Source: JAGMXM01 sp964458325
Lineage (GTDB): Bacteria > Verrucomicrobiota > Verrucomicrobiia > Limisphaerales > UBA1319
Reading direction: 5' to 3'
DNA: 6,177 bases
Assembly (NCBI GenBank): GCA_964458325.1
Contig: CAYWIM010000141.1
Span: 1 to 6,177, forward strand
Each line of letters begins with the position of its first letter. Position 1 is the stretch's first letter. Positions 1-5,966 of the stretch are shown here, one piece after another. The translations under genes and the position numbers were made by a program. The notes under the pieces were generated by a model. The model was not told the DNA's origin. It worked only from the letters and a program-made list of their open reading frames with translations, and did no database searches.

Positions 1-14
1 GGCTTGCCAGGTAG

Positions 15-36
15 GGCGCGCACTCCGCTGCGCGCC
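15..36. repeat. GC-rich hairpin flanked by short direct repeats
   Basis: A perfect 8-bp inverted repeat (GGCGCGCA at 15-22 against TGCGCGCC at 29-36) encloses a 6-base loop, CTCCGC. It is flanked by two copies of GGTAGG (10-15 and 37-42) and two of GGCTTGC (1-7 and 41-47). No T-run follows on the plus strand, so it does not look like a plus-strand intrinsic terminator. It may be the end of a dispersed intergenic repeat or part of an element belonging to a gene left of the window. Only the base pairing and the direct repeats are directly seen; any function is inference. Confidence 0.5.
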
Positions 37-71
37 GGTAGGCTTGCAGCCATCAAGGCGGCGCTGGATCA

Positions 72-99
72 TTGACACCGGCGCGACGGGCCGTAATCT
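72..99 (+). promoter_or_regulatory. Likely sigma70-type promoter for the ATPase gene
   Basis: A perfect consensus -35 hexamer TTGACA lies at 72-77. A 16-base spacer separates it from TAATCT at 94-99, a partial -10 match (3 of 6). Transcription would start near 106, leaving about 50 bases of leader before the ATG at 156. The TTG that could serve as an upstream start codon for the ATPase frame is the first three bases of this -35 box, which argues against translation starting there. The weak -10 limits confidence. Confidence 0.45.
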
Positions 100-155
100 G
101 CTCTTCAGACAAACGAAACCGGGTCGCGGAAGCAGCCCGGGCATCTTTGGAAACC

Positions 156-2630
156 ATGCAGAACTACGAGAAGCTGGGGTTGTTCTATTTGGGCCGGCGG
201 CGCGAGCCGGGCACGCATCAATCGGGGCCGGAGACGCTGCTGTTCGACGCTCGAGACCTGGTGACGCACGGCCTGCTGGTGGGCATGACGGGCAGCGGCA
301 AGACGGGTTTGGGGATCACCCTGCTCGAGGAGGCGGCCATCGACGGCATTCCCGCCCTGGTCATCGATCCCAAGGGGGACCTGGGCAACCTGCTGCTGGC
401 ATTTCCTGATCTGCGCCCATCGGACTTTGCGCCCTGGGTGGATCCGGAGGAGGCGCGGCGGCAGGGGATGGAGGCCGATGCATTCGCGACACAACAAGCG
501 GAGCGCTGGCGCGCCGGCCTGGCGCGGTGGGACCAGGATGGCGATCGCATCCGCCGGCTGCGGGAGGCCGCGGAGGTCGCTCTGTATACGCCCGGGAGCA
601 GCGCGGGTCTGCCGGTGTCGCTGTTCGGCTCGCTGACTCCGCCCCCTCCCGAGGTCATCGAGGACACCGAGCTCGAACAGGAACACGTCGAATCGACCGT
701 GGCCGGCCTGTTTGGCCTGGCGGGGCTGACGGTGGATCCGGTCCAGGACCGCGCGGCGATTCTGTTGGCCCAGCTGCTGCGGCATCACTGGCATCAGGAG
801 CATGCCCCCGAGCTGGGCGCGCTGATCCAGGAGATCCAGACGCCGCCCTTTGCGCGAATGGGGGTGATGGATCTCGAGACATTCTATCCGGCTCGGGAGC
901 GGTTCGAGCTGGCGCTGCGTTTCAACCAGGTGCTGGCTTCGCCCGGTTTTGCCCGCTGGGGCGAAGGCGACCCGCTGGATATCCAGCGCCTGCTCTATAC
1001 GGCCACGGGCCGGCCCCGGATCGCGATCCTCTCGATCGCCCATCTCGGCGACGCAGAACGCCAATGGGTGGTCACCATGATCCTGAATCGCGTCCGCGCC
1101 TGGATGCGAACCCAATCGGGGACCAGCAGCCTGCGCGCCCTGCTTTACATGGACGAGATCTTCGGGTTTTTCCCGCCGGTGGCCAATCCGCCCGCGAAGC
1201 GTCCGCTGCTGTATCTGCTCAAGCAAGCCCGCGCCTTCGGCCTGGGGGTGGTGCTGGCCACCCAGAATCCGGTCGATCTCGATTACAAGGGTCTGGCCAA
1301 CATCGGCTCCTGGTTCATCGGCCGGCTCCAGACCGAGCGCGACCAGGCCCGCATCCTCGAAGGCCTCGAGGGCGCCGCCACCGCTCAGGGCGCCCGCTTC
1401 GATCGCGCCGCTTTCGAGCGTCTCCTGGCCGGGCTCGATCCCCGCGTGTTTCTCCTCCACAGCGTCCACGAGGACGAACCGATCCTCTTCGAGTGCCGCT
1501 GGGCGATGTCCTACCTCCGCGGCCCGCTCTCCCGAGCTCAGATCAAGGCATTGATCGACCCGCTTCGGCCAACCGCGACTGCGCCAGCCGCCACGGCCGC
1601 TCCGCCGCCGCCCGCGCTGGCGCCCTCGCCCTCGCCCGCCGCATCCTCCTCCGGGACCACCCTCGGAGCCGGAACGGTTCCCGCTTCCGTCGGAAGACCC
1701 GTGATGCCCGCTGGCGTGCCCCAGTATTTCGCGCCGTTGCAGGCCAATCTCCACCCAGGCCAGCGGCTGATTTACGAGCCGCGCCTGTTGGGGCATGGAC
1801 AGGCGCGGTTTGCGGATGCCAAGGCTCGAATCGATCACCTGATCGAGGTGACCGTCATGGCGCCTTTCCAGGAAGGGCCTTTGCCGGTCGATTGGGCCGC
1901 GGCGGAGGAGATCGAGCTGGCCGTGGGCGCATTGCAGACCGAGCCCGCAGCCGGCCAGTTTGCCCCCTGCCCAGCCGCGGCCGGGCAGCCGAAGAACTAC
2001 GCGCTCTGGACCCGGGATTTCGAGCAATGGATTTGCGACCATCGCCGGCTGGCGCTGCTCAGCTCTCCCGAGCGGGGCATGGTCTCGAAGCCGGACGAGG
2101 AAGAACGCGACTTCCGGATTCGCCTCCAGCAGGCGGCGCGGGAGCAGCGCGACGAGGCCGTCGAGAAGCTGCGGAGGAAATACGCTCCGAAGACGGCCGC
2201 CCTCGAGGAGCGCCTGCGCCGGGCCGAGCAGGCGCGCGATCGCGAGGCCGGCCAGGCGCGCCAGGCGAAAATGCAGACCGTCCTCTCGCTGGGCTCGACG
2301 CTGCTCGGCGCATTCGTCGGCCGCAAGGCGGTCTCGCTGGGCACGCTCTCCCGCGCGACGACCGCGGCGCGCGGCGTCGGCCGCCAGATGCAGCAGGCCG
2401 GCGACGTCGCCCGCGCCGAGGAGACCATCGAGTCCATCCAGCAGAAGCTGCGCGACCTCGAAGCCGAGTTCGAGGCCGAGACCGAAAAGCTGGCGGCCGC
2501 CCACGATCTGTCTTCCGAGCCGCTCGAGAGGATCGAGCTGCGCCCGAGCCGCGCGCAGGTGACCGTGCGGCTTGTGGCGCTGGTCTGGCTCCCCCGGCTC
2601 CGGGACTCCCAGGGAGGGCCTGCTCTCTGA
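156..2630 (+). CDS. HerA/FtsK-like P-loop ATPase with C-terminal coiled-coil region
   Basis: This encodes an 824-residue ATPase of the HerA/FtsK superfamily, whose members are typically ring-forming DNA translocases; the specific role of this family is unknown to me. Near the N-terminus are Walker A GMTGSGKT (43-50) and a DPKGD motif (71-75). Walker B follows as LLYMDE with Asp333-Glu334, then a sensor-like ATQN (368-371). A Pro/Ala/Ser-rich linker (about 469-515) joins this core to a second domain (about 525-640). The tail has two charged helical stretches, about 646-705 and 744-784, likely coiled coils, separated by a Gly/Leu-rich segment starting near 709. No signal peptide is seen. ATG 156 is chosen because the family-like N-terminus MQNYEKLGLFYLGRR begins there. 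The frame stays open back to a TTG at 72, but that codon overlaps a -35 box. The ribosome site (GGAA) is weak. Probably first gene of a transcript with amrS. The ATPase assignment is firm; DNA as substrate is inferred. Confidence 0.9.
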   Translation: MQNYEKLGLFYLGRRREPGTHQSGPETLLFDARDLVTHGLLVGMTGSGKTGLGITLLEEAAIDGIPALVIDPKGDLGNLLLAFPDLRPSDFAPWVDPEEARRQGMEADAFATQQAERWRAGLARWDQDGDRIRRLREAAEVALYTPGSSAGLPVSLFGSLTPPPPEVIEDTELEQEHVESTVAGLFGLAGLTVDPVQDRAAILLAQLLRHHWHQEHAPELGALIQEIQTPPFARMGVMDLETFYPARERFELALRFNQVLASPGFARWGEGDPLDIQRLLYTATGRPRIAILSIAHLGDAERQWVVTMILNRVRAWMRTQSGTSSLRALLYMDEIFGFFPPVANPPAKRPLLYLLKQARAFGLGVVLATQNPVDLDYKGLANIGSWFIGRLQTERDQARILEGLEGAATAQGARFDRAAFERLLAGLDPRVFLLHSVHEDEPILFECRWAMSYLRGPLSRAQIKALIDPLRPTATAPAATAAPPPPALAPSPSPAASSSGTTLGAGTVPASVGRPVMPAGVPQYFAPLQANLHPGQRLIYEPRLLGHGQARFADAKARIDHLIEVTVMAPFQEGPLPVDWAAAEEIELAVGALQTEPAAGQFAPCPAAAGQPKNYALWTRDFEQWICDHRRLALLSSPERGMVSKPDEEERDFRIRLQQAAREQRDEAVEKLRRKYAPKTAALEERLRRAEQARDREAGQARQAKMQTVLSLGSTLLGAFVGRKAVSLGTLSRATTAARGVGRQMQQAGDVARAEETIESIQQKLRDLEAEFEAETEKLAAAHDLSSEPLERIELRPSRAQVTVRLVALVWLPRLRDSQGGPAL

Positions 2631-2641
2631 CACCAGAGAGC
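2622..2641 (+). promoter_or_regulatory. Perfect intercistronic hairpin over the ATPase stop codon
   Basis: GCTCTCTG (2622-2629) pairs perfectly with CAGAGAGC (2634-2641) around an ACAC loop, giving an 8-bp stem. The ATPase TGA stop (2628-2630) lies in the stem and loop. The following bases, GGTAAAAACCC, have no T-run, so a plus-strand Rho-independent terminator is unlikely. An RNA processing or stability element, or modulation of amrS translation 18 bases downstream, fits better. The structure is seen directly; its function is inferred. Confidence 0.4.
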
Positions 2642-2659
2642 GGTAAAAACCCTCGGCAG

Positions 2660-3781
2660 ATGCCACCCCGCCAAACACCCGCTCAGGCGCGCACGGAACC
2701 TTCGCCAGACAAACCGGCGCCGGGGCCTGGGAACACCCTCGAGGCGCGCCTGGACGCCCTCACGGCCCCAGGCGAGTTGTGCCGGCTCGAGGACGGGTGG
2801 ATCCGTTGCCTTGCCTGCGCGCATCGCTGCCGGATCCGCCCCGGCCGGCGCGGCCTCTGCCGGGTCCGATCCAACGCCGGGGGCCAGCTCCGCGTCCCGT
2901 TCGGATACGTCGCCGGCGTCCAATGCGATCCGATCGAGAAGAAGCCTTTCTTTCATGTCCAGCCCGGCTCCAATGCCCTCACGTTCGGCATGTTGGGATG
3001 CAACTTCCACTGCGGGTATTGTCAGAACTGGATCAGCAGCCAGGGGCTCCGCGAGAAGGCCGATCGCCTGCATGTCCAGCCGGTCGATCCGGCGGCGCTG
3101 GCCCACGAGGCCAAGCGCATGGGGGCGTCCTTTCTGATCTCGAGCTACAACGAGCCGCTGATCACATCCGAGTGGGCGGTGGCGGTCTTCCGGCAGGGCA
3201 AGGCCGCGGGGCTTCCTGGCGCGATCGTCTCCAACGGCTACGCAACCCTGGAGGCGATCGATTACCTGCGCCCCTGGATCTCCGCGTGCAAGGTCGATCT
3301 GAAGGGATTCGATGATCGGCGGTATCGCCGGCTCGGGGGAACGCTTGCGCCCGTGCTGGACACGATCCGCCGGGCTCATGCGTCCGGCATCTGGCTCGAG
3401 GTCGTCACCCTGCTGGTGCCTGGATTCAACGATCTGCCAGGCGAGCTCGAAGCCATCGCCCGGTTCCTGGCCTCCGTCAGCCCCGACATCCCCTGGCACA
3501 TCACCGCGTTTCACCCGGATTACCGGATGACCGACGGCCGCCCGACGACCGCCGAGGATCTCCTGCGCGCCGCGCAAATCGGTGTCGAGGCCGGCCTCCA
3601 TTTCGTCTATGCGGGGAATCTCCCCAGCCAGCTTGCTGAATGGGAAAACACCCGCTGCCCGCACTGCGGTTCGACGCTGATCCGGCGGCGCGGATTCGAC
3701 GTGCTCGACCGCCGCCTGGGCCCCGATGGGTGCTGTCCCGACTGCGGACGGGCCATTCCGGGCCTGTGGAACGGGGGCTGA
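2660..3781 (+). CDS. amrS: AmmeMemoRadiSam-type radical SAM enzyme (PflA-like)
   Basis: This 373-residue protein belongs to the radical SAM family related to pyruvate formate-lyase activating enzyme and named for its usual AMMECR1 and Memo neighbours. The reaction is not established to my knowledge. The 4Fe-4S/SAM motif CxxxCxxC is intact as Cys114, Cys118 and Cys121 within GCNFHCGYCQNW. Before it comes a cysteine cluster (Cys50, Cys53, Cys57, Cys67, plus Cys41) and the family-like stretch DPIEKKPFFH. Further motifs are YNEP (163-166), SNGY (191-194) and KVDLKG (from 211). The C-terminus carries a zinc-ribbon-like pair, Cys333/Cys336 and Cys359/Cys362, ending in IPGLW. The first 30 or so residues are Pro-rich and poorly conserved in appearance. 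ATG 2660 is the only ATG before the cysteine cluster; the frame is open far upstream only because of high GC. No good Shine-Dalgarno is visible. It lies 29 bases after the ATPase, suggesting co-transcription. AMMECR1 and Memo genes are absent from the window. Confidence 0.92.
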   Translation: MPPRQTPAQARTEPSPDKPAPGPGNTLEARLDALTAPGELCRLEDGWIRCLACAHRCRIRPGRRGLCRVRSNAGGQLRVPFGYVAGVQCDPIEKKPFFHVQPGSNALTFGMLGCNFHCGYCQNWISSQGLREKADRLHVQPVDPAALAHEAKRMGASFLISSYNEPLITSEWAVAVFRQGKAAGLPGAIVSNGYATLEAIDYLRPWISACKVDLKGFDDRRYRRLGGTLAPVLDTIRRAHASGIWLEVVTLLVPGFNDLPGELEAIARFLASVSPDIPWHITAFHPDYRMTDGRPTTAEDLLRAAQIGVEAGLHFVYAGNLPSQLAEWENTRCPHCGSTLIRRRGFDVLDRRLGPDGCCPDCGRAIPGLWNGG

Positions 3782-3795
3782 ACCTTCGAATTCCG

Positions 3796-3824
3796 TTGGC
3801 AAACCGGCCTGTCTGCGGTAAACA
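3796..3824 (+). promoter_or_regulatory. Weak candidate promoter for the isomerase gene
   Basis: TTGGCA (3796-3801, 5 of 6 to the -35 consensus) is followed after 17 bases by TAAACA (3819-3824, 3 of 6 to the -10 consensus) in the 67-base gap before the isomerase. The gap has no convincing terminator for amrS, so read-through from upstream is equally possible. The only other structure here is a pair of TCGAC repeats (3826-3830, 3836-3840) separated by five A residues. Confidence 0.25.
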
Positions 3825-3848
3825 CTCGACAAAAATCGACGATCCAAC

Positions 3849-4811
3849 ATGAAACGAATATCCATTGGCACCTGGGCTTTTGTATTCAACCAGAAGCGTC
3901 CCATCGAGTTTTCGGAGATTGTCGCGGGGCTGAAGAAGCTTAATTTCGACGGGCTCGAGCTGGGCGGCTTTGGTATTCATCCCAATCCGACTACGGGGTG
4001 GACGGCAGCGAGCTGGCATCGAGATCCCGCCGCGGCCTATCGGGATTTGTGCGCGGCGATCCGGTCCACGTGGGAATCGCAGGGGCTGGGATGCAGCGGC
4101 CTGGCCGCCGATCTGTGGGCCGAACGCCTCATCACCGCTCCCGACAACAAGTCGTATCTGGCCGCGTTCCGCAAGAACCTCGAGTTTTGCGAGCTGCTCG
4201 GCATCGATGTCATCCGCGTGGACACGACCGAGCCGCCCGGGGTCCTGGGCAAGATCCCCGGTGAGAAGCCGCCCGCCGACCGCCCGGCGGTCCCCTATGA
4301 GACCGCCTTCAAGCGGGTGGTCAGCACCTGGAAACGTTGCGCCCAGGAAGCCGCCGACCGCGGCGTCCGCATTGTCTGGGAGTTCGAGCCCGGCTATGCC
4401 TTCAACAAACCATCCGACGTCTTCCGCGTGGTCGACGCGGTCAACCACGACCAGTTCATGGTCATGTTCGACACCTGTCATGCGGACAATGTGGCGGTCA
4501 ACGGCGCGCGCCAGCCCGGCAAGAAAGAGACCCTGCCCGGCGGCATCCGCGAGCTGGCCGAGAAGCTCACCGGCAAGATCGGCCGCGTCCATCTCATCGA
4601 CTCCAACGGCGCCTTGAATGAGCACGGCACGTCCGCTCATCCACCTTTTGGCCAGGGACGGCTCAAGTTCGACGAGTTCATGCCCGCCCTGGTCGCCGCC
4701 GGCTGCCCCGACGACTGGTGGACCATCGATCTCTGCTTCTGGCCGGATGCATGGAAAAGCACCGCCAAGTGCAAGAAGGCCATCGATCAGCTCAACAAGA
4801 AATACGGCTGA
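3849..4811 (+). CDS. Sugar phosphate isomerase/epimerase-like TIM-barrel protein
   Basis: This 320-residue protein fits the xylose isomerase-like / AP endonuclease 2 TIM-barrel superfamily, whose members isomerise or epimerise sugars and sugar acids using a divalent metal. The N-terminus MKRISIGTWAF begins the first barrel strand, followed by FDGLELGGF. Candidate metal and substrate ligands sit at the expected strand ends: Glu178 or Glu180 in WEFEPG, Asp208 and His211 in FDTCHADN, and His248 with Asp251 in VHLIDSNG. At the last strand, where a Glu normally completes the site, the sequence reads WWTIDLCFW with Asp294. No signal peptide is present, so it is probably cytoplasmic. ATG 3849 is the only plausible start; no Shine-Dalgarno is evident. 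It follows amrS by 67 bases and converges on the dehydrogenase gene. The substrate cannot be named from sequence, and the pattern resembles proteins I associate with Planctomycetota and Verrucomicrobiota, from memory only. Confidence 0.88.
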   Translation: MKRISIGTWAFVFNQKRPIEFSEIVAGLKKLNFDGLELGGFGIHPNPTTGWTAASWHRDPAAAYRDLCAAIRSTWESQGLGCSGLAADLWAERLITAPDNKSYLAAFRKNLEFCELLGIDVIRVDTTEPPGVLGKIPGEKPPADRPAVPYETAFKRVVSTWKRCAQEAADRGVRIVWEFEPGYAFNKPSDVFRVVDAVNHDQFMVMFDTCHADNVAVNGARQPGKKETLPGGIRELAEKLTGKIGRVHLIDSNGALNEHGTSAHPPFGQGRLKFDEFMPALVAAGCPDDWWTIDLCFWPDAWKSTAKCKKAIDQLNKKYG

Positions 4812-4816
4812 GCCGT
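4804..4816. terminator. Possible bidirectional terminator between convergent genes
   Basis: ACGGC (4804-4808) pairs with GCCGT (4812-4816) around the isomerase's own TGA stop codon, a 5-bp stem with a 3-base loop. On the plus strand CTCTCT follows; on the minus strand ATTTCTTGTT follows, which is more U-rich. The position between two convergent stop codons 9 bases apart suits a shared terminator, but the stem is short and energetically weak. Confidence 0.3.
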
Positions 4817-4820
4817 CTCT

Positions 4821-5948
4821 CTATGGCGGGCCGGCCAGGTTCGCGATGATCCGGTCCGCCATCTCCGCGGTATCGAGCGTTCCGCCCAGGTCCCGAGTCC
4901 GGTGGCCGGCGTCCAGGGCCCGCTCGACGGCCGCCTCGATCGCATAGCCCGCCGTGGCGCACCCCAGCCACCCGAGCATCATCGCCCCGCTCAGAATGGC
5001 CGCCGCCGGATTGGCCAGGCCGCGCCCCGCGATATCCGGCGCCGAGCCGTGGACCGGCTCGAACATGCTCGGGCGCCGCCGGGACGGATCGAGGTTGGCG
5101 CTGGGCGCCAGGCCCAGCCCGCCGGTGATGGCTGCCGCCAGATCGCTCAGGAGGTCGCCGAACAGATTCGACGCCACCAGCACATCGAACCGCTCCGGCG
5201 CACGCACCAGGTTCATCGCCGCCGCATCCGCGTGCTGCCTGTCCGCGGCGATTTCCGGGTAATCGGCGCGGACCGCCTCCAGGCACTCGTCCCATAGCGC
5301 CATCCCGTGCCGCAGAGCATTGGACTTGGTGACCATCGTCAGGCGCCCGCGCCGACGCCGGGCCAGGTCGAATCCAAACCGCAGCACCCGCTCGATCCCC
5401 GCCCGGGTATGGACCGCTGTTTCGAGGGCGATCTCGCCCTCGAGCCCTTCCCGGAACCGGCCGCCGCACGACACGTATTCCCCTTCCGAGTTCTCCCGGA
5501 CTACGACAAGGTCGATCAGCGGACGCCGCCCCAGCGGCGCCGCCAACCCCGGGAACAAGCGGCTCGGACGCACGCACGCAAACTGGTCGAAGCCCTGCCG
5601 GATCCGCACCAGGGGCTCGAGCGTCACCCCATCCGGCAGCCGCGCCGGATCGCCGAGCGCGCCCAGCAGGATCGCGTCGAAAGACGCCAGCCGATCGAGC
5701 ATATCCGGCGGCGCCGCGCAGCCATGCTTCATGAAATAGTCGGCGCCCCATGGAAACCGCTCGCCTTCGAGGCGAAACCCGCCGAGCCGGGCCTGGGCCG
5801 CCTCGAGCACCCGCCATGCCTGCTCGATCACTTCGATTCCGATGCCGTCTCCGGGATAGACAGCGATCCGGAGCACCTTGGGTTGTCCGGGCTGGTGGTT
5901 GGGCGCTGGACCAACCGGCGGCGCTGGGGGTAACATCTCACTCGTCAT
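4821..5948 (-). CDS. NAD-dependent tartrate/D-malate/isopropylmalate dehydrogenase family protein
   Basis: This 375-residue enzyme belongs to the beta-decarboxylating dehydrogenase family (LeuB, TtuC/DmlA, isocitrate dehydrogenase), which oxidises and decarboxylates 2-hydroxy acids using a divalent metal. Visible elements are GDGIG (33-37), substrate arginines Arg117, Arg127 and Arg151, and RENSEGEY with Tyr158. Lys208 in TKSN and the metal aspartates Asp241, Asp265 and Asp269 follow. The cofactor motif is EPVHGSAPDIAG, with His300 and Asp305; Asp here is typical of NAD rather than NADP use. FDQF before the second arginine, SNLFGD and the SANLDPSRRRPSMFEP stretch resemble TtuC/DmlA, whereas HADAAAMNLV resembles LeuB. 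The first 25 or so residues are a Pro-rich extension. The start at 5948 is chosen for the AGGA 8 bases upstream; ATGs at 5957 and 5936 are alternatives. No leuA, leuC or leuD is nearby, so leucine synthesis is not supported. The exact substrate is unresolved. Confidence 0.9.
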   Translation of the reverse strand: MTSEMLPPAPPVGPAPNHQPGQPKVLRIAVYPGDGIGIEVIEQAWRVLEAAQARLGGFRLEGERFPWGADYFMKHGCAAPPDMLDRLASFDAILLGALGDPARLPDGVTLEPLVRIRQGFDQFACVRPSRLFPGLAAPLGRRPLIDLVVVRENSEGEYVSCGGRFREGLEGEIALETAVHTRAGIERVLRFGFDLARRRRGRLTMVTKSNALRHGMALWDECLEAVRADYPEIAADRQHADAAAMNLVRAPERFDVLVASNLFGDLLSDLAAAITGGLGLAPSANLDPSRRRPSMFEPVHGSAPDIAGRGLANPAAAILSGAMMLGWLGCATAGYAIEAAVERALDAGHRTRDLGGTLDTAEMADRIIANLAGPP

Positions 5949-5956
5949 CGCAGGCA

Positions 5957-5966
5957 TCCTACCCCC
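5957..5966 (-). promoter_or_regulatory. Ribosome binding site for the dehydrogenase gene
   Basis: Reading the minus strand, GGGGGTAGGA precedes the chosen ATG (5948) with an 8-base spacer after AGGA. The alternative ATG at 5955-5957 overlaps this purine-rich tract and would leave essentially no spacer, so the site favours the 5948 start. It is the best Shine-Dalgarno-like sequence in the window. Confidence 0.4.

Noticed and set aside
527..2659. The amrS frame stays open for over 2 kb upstream, which could suggest a giant fusion protein
   Set aside because: The upstream translation is low-complexity Arg/Pro/Gly sequence overlapping the ATPase gene in another frame. Recognisable protein begins only after ATG 2660.
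105..2678. An 857-codon minus-strand open frame opposite the ATPase gene
   Set aside because: It has no recognisable motifs and an Arg/Gly/Pro/Gln-rich composition typical of antisense shadows in high-GC DNA, while the plus strand encodes a clear Walker-motif ATPase.
1997..3904. A 635-codon minus-strand open frame across the ATPase/amrS junction
   Set aside because: No family resemblance; it runs opposite two well-supported genes.
3501..4640. A 379-codon minus-strand open frame opposite the isomerase
   Set aside because: No recognisable domain; the isomerase on the plus strand has conserved ligand motifs and accounts for the region.
4792..5817. A second minus-strand frame over the dehydrogenase gene
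   Set aside because: It is an Arg/Gly/Ala-rich shadow; the other minus frame carries all the dehydrogenase motifs.
5307..5933. Plus-strand open frames opposite the dehydrogenase
   Set aside because: Composition and lack of motifs indicate antisense shadows of the dehydrogenase gene.
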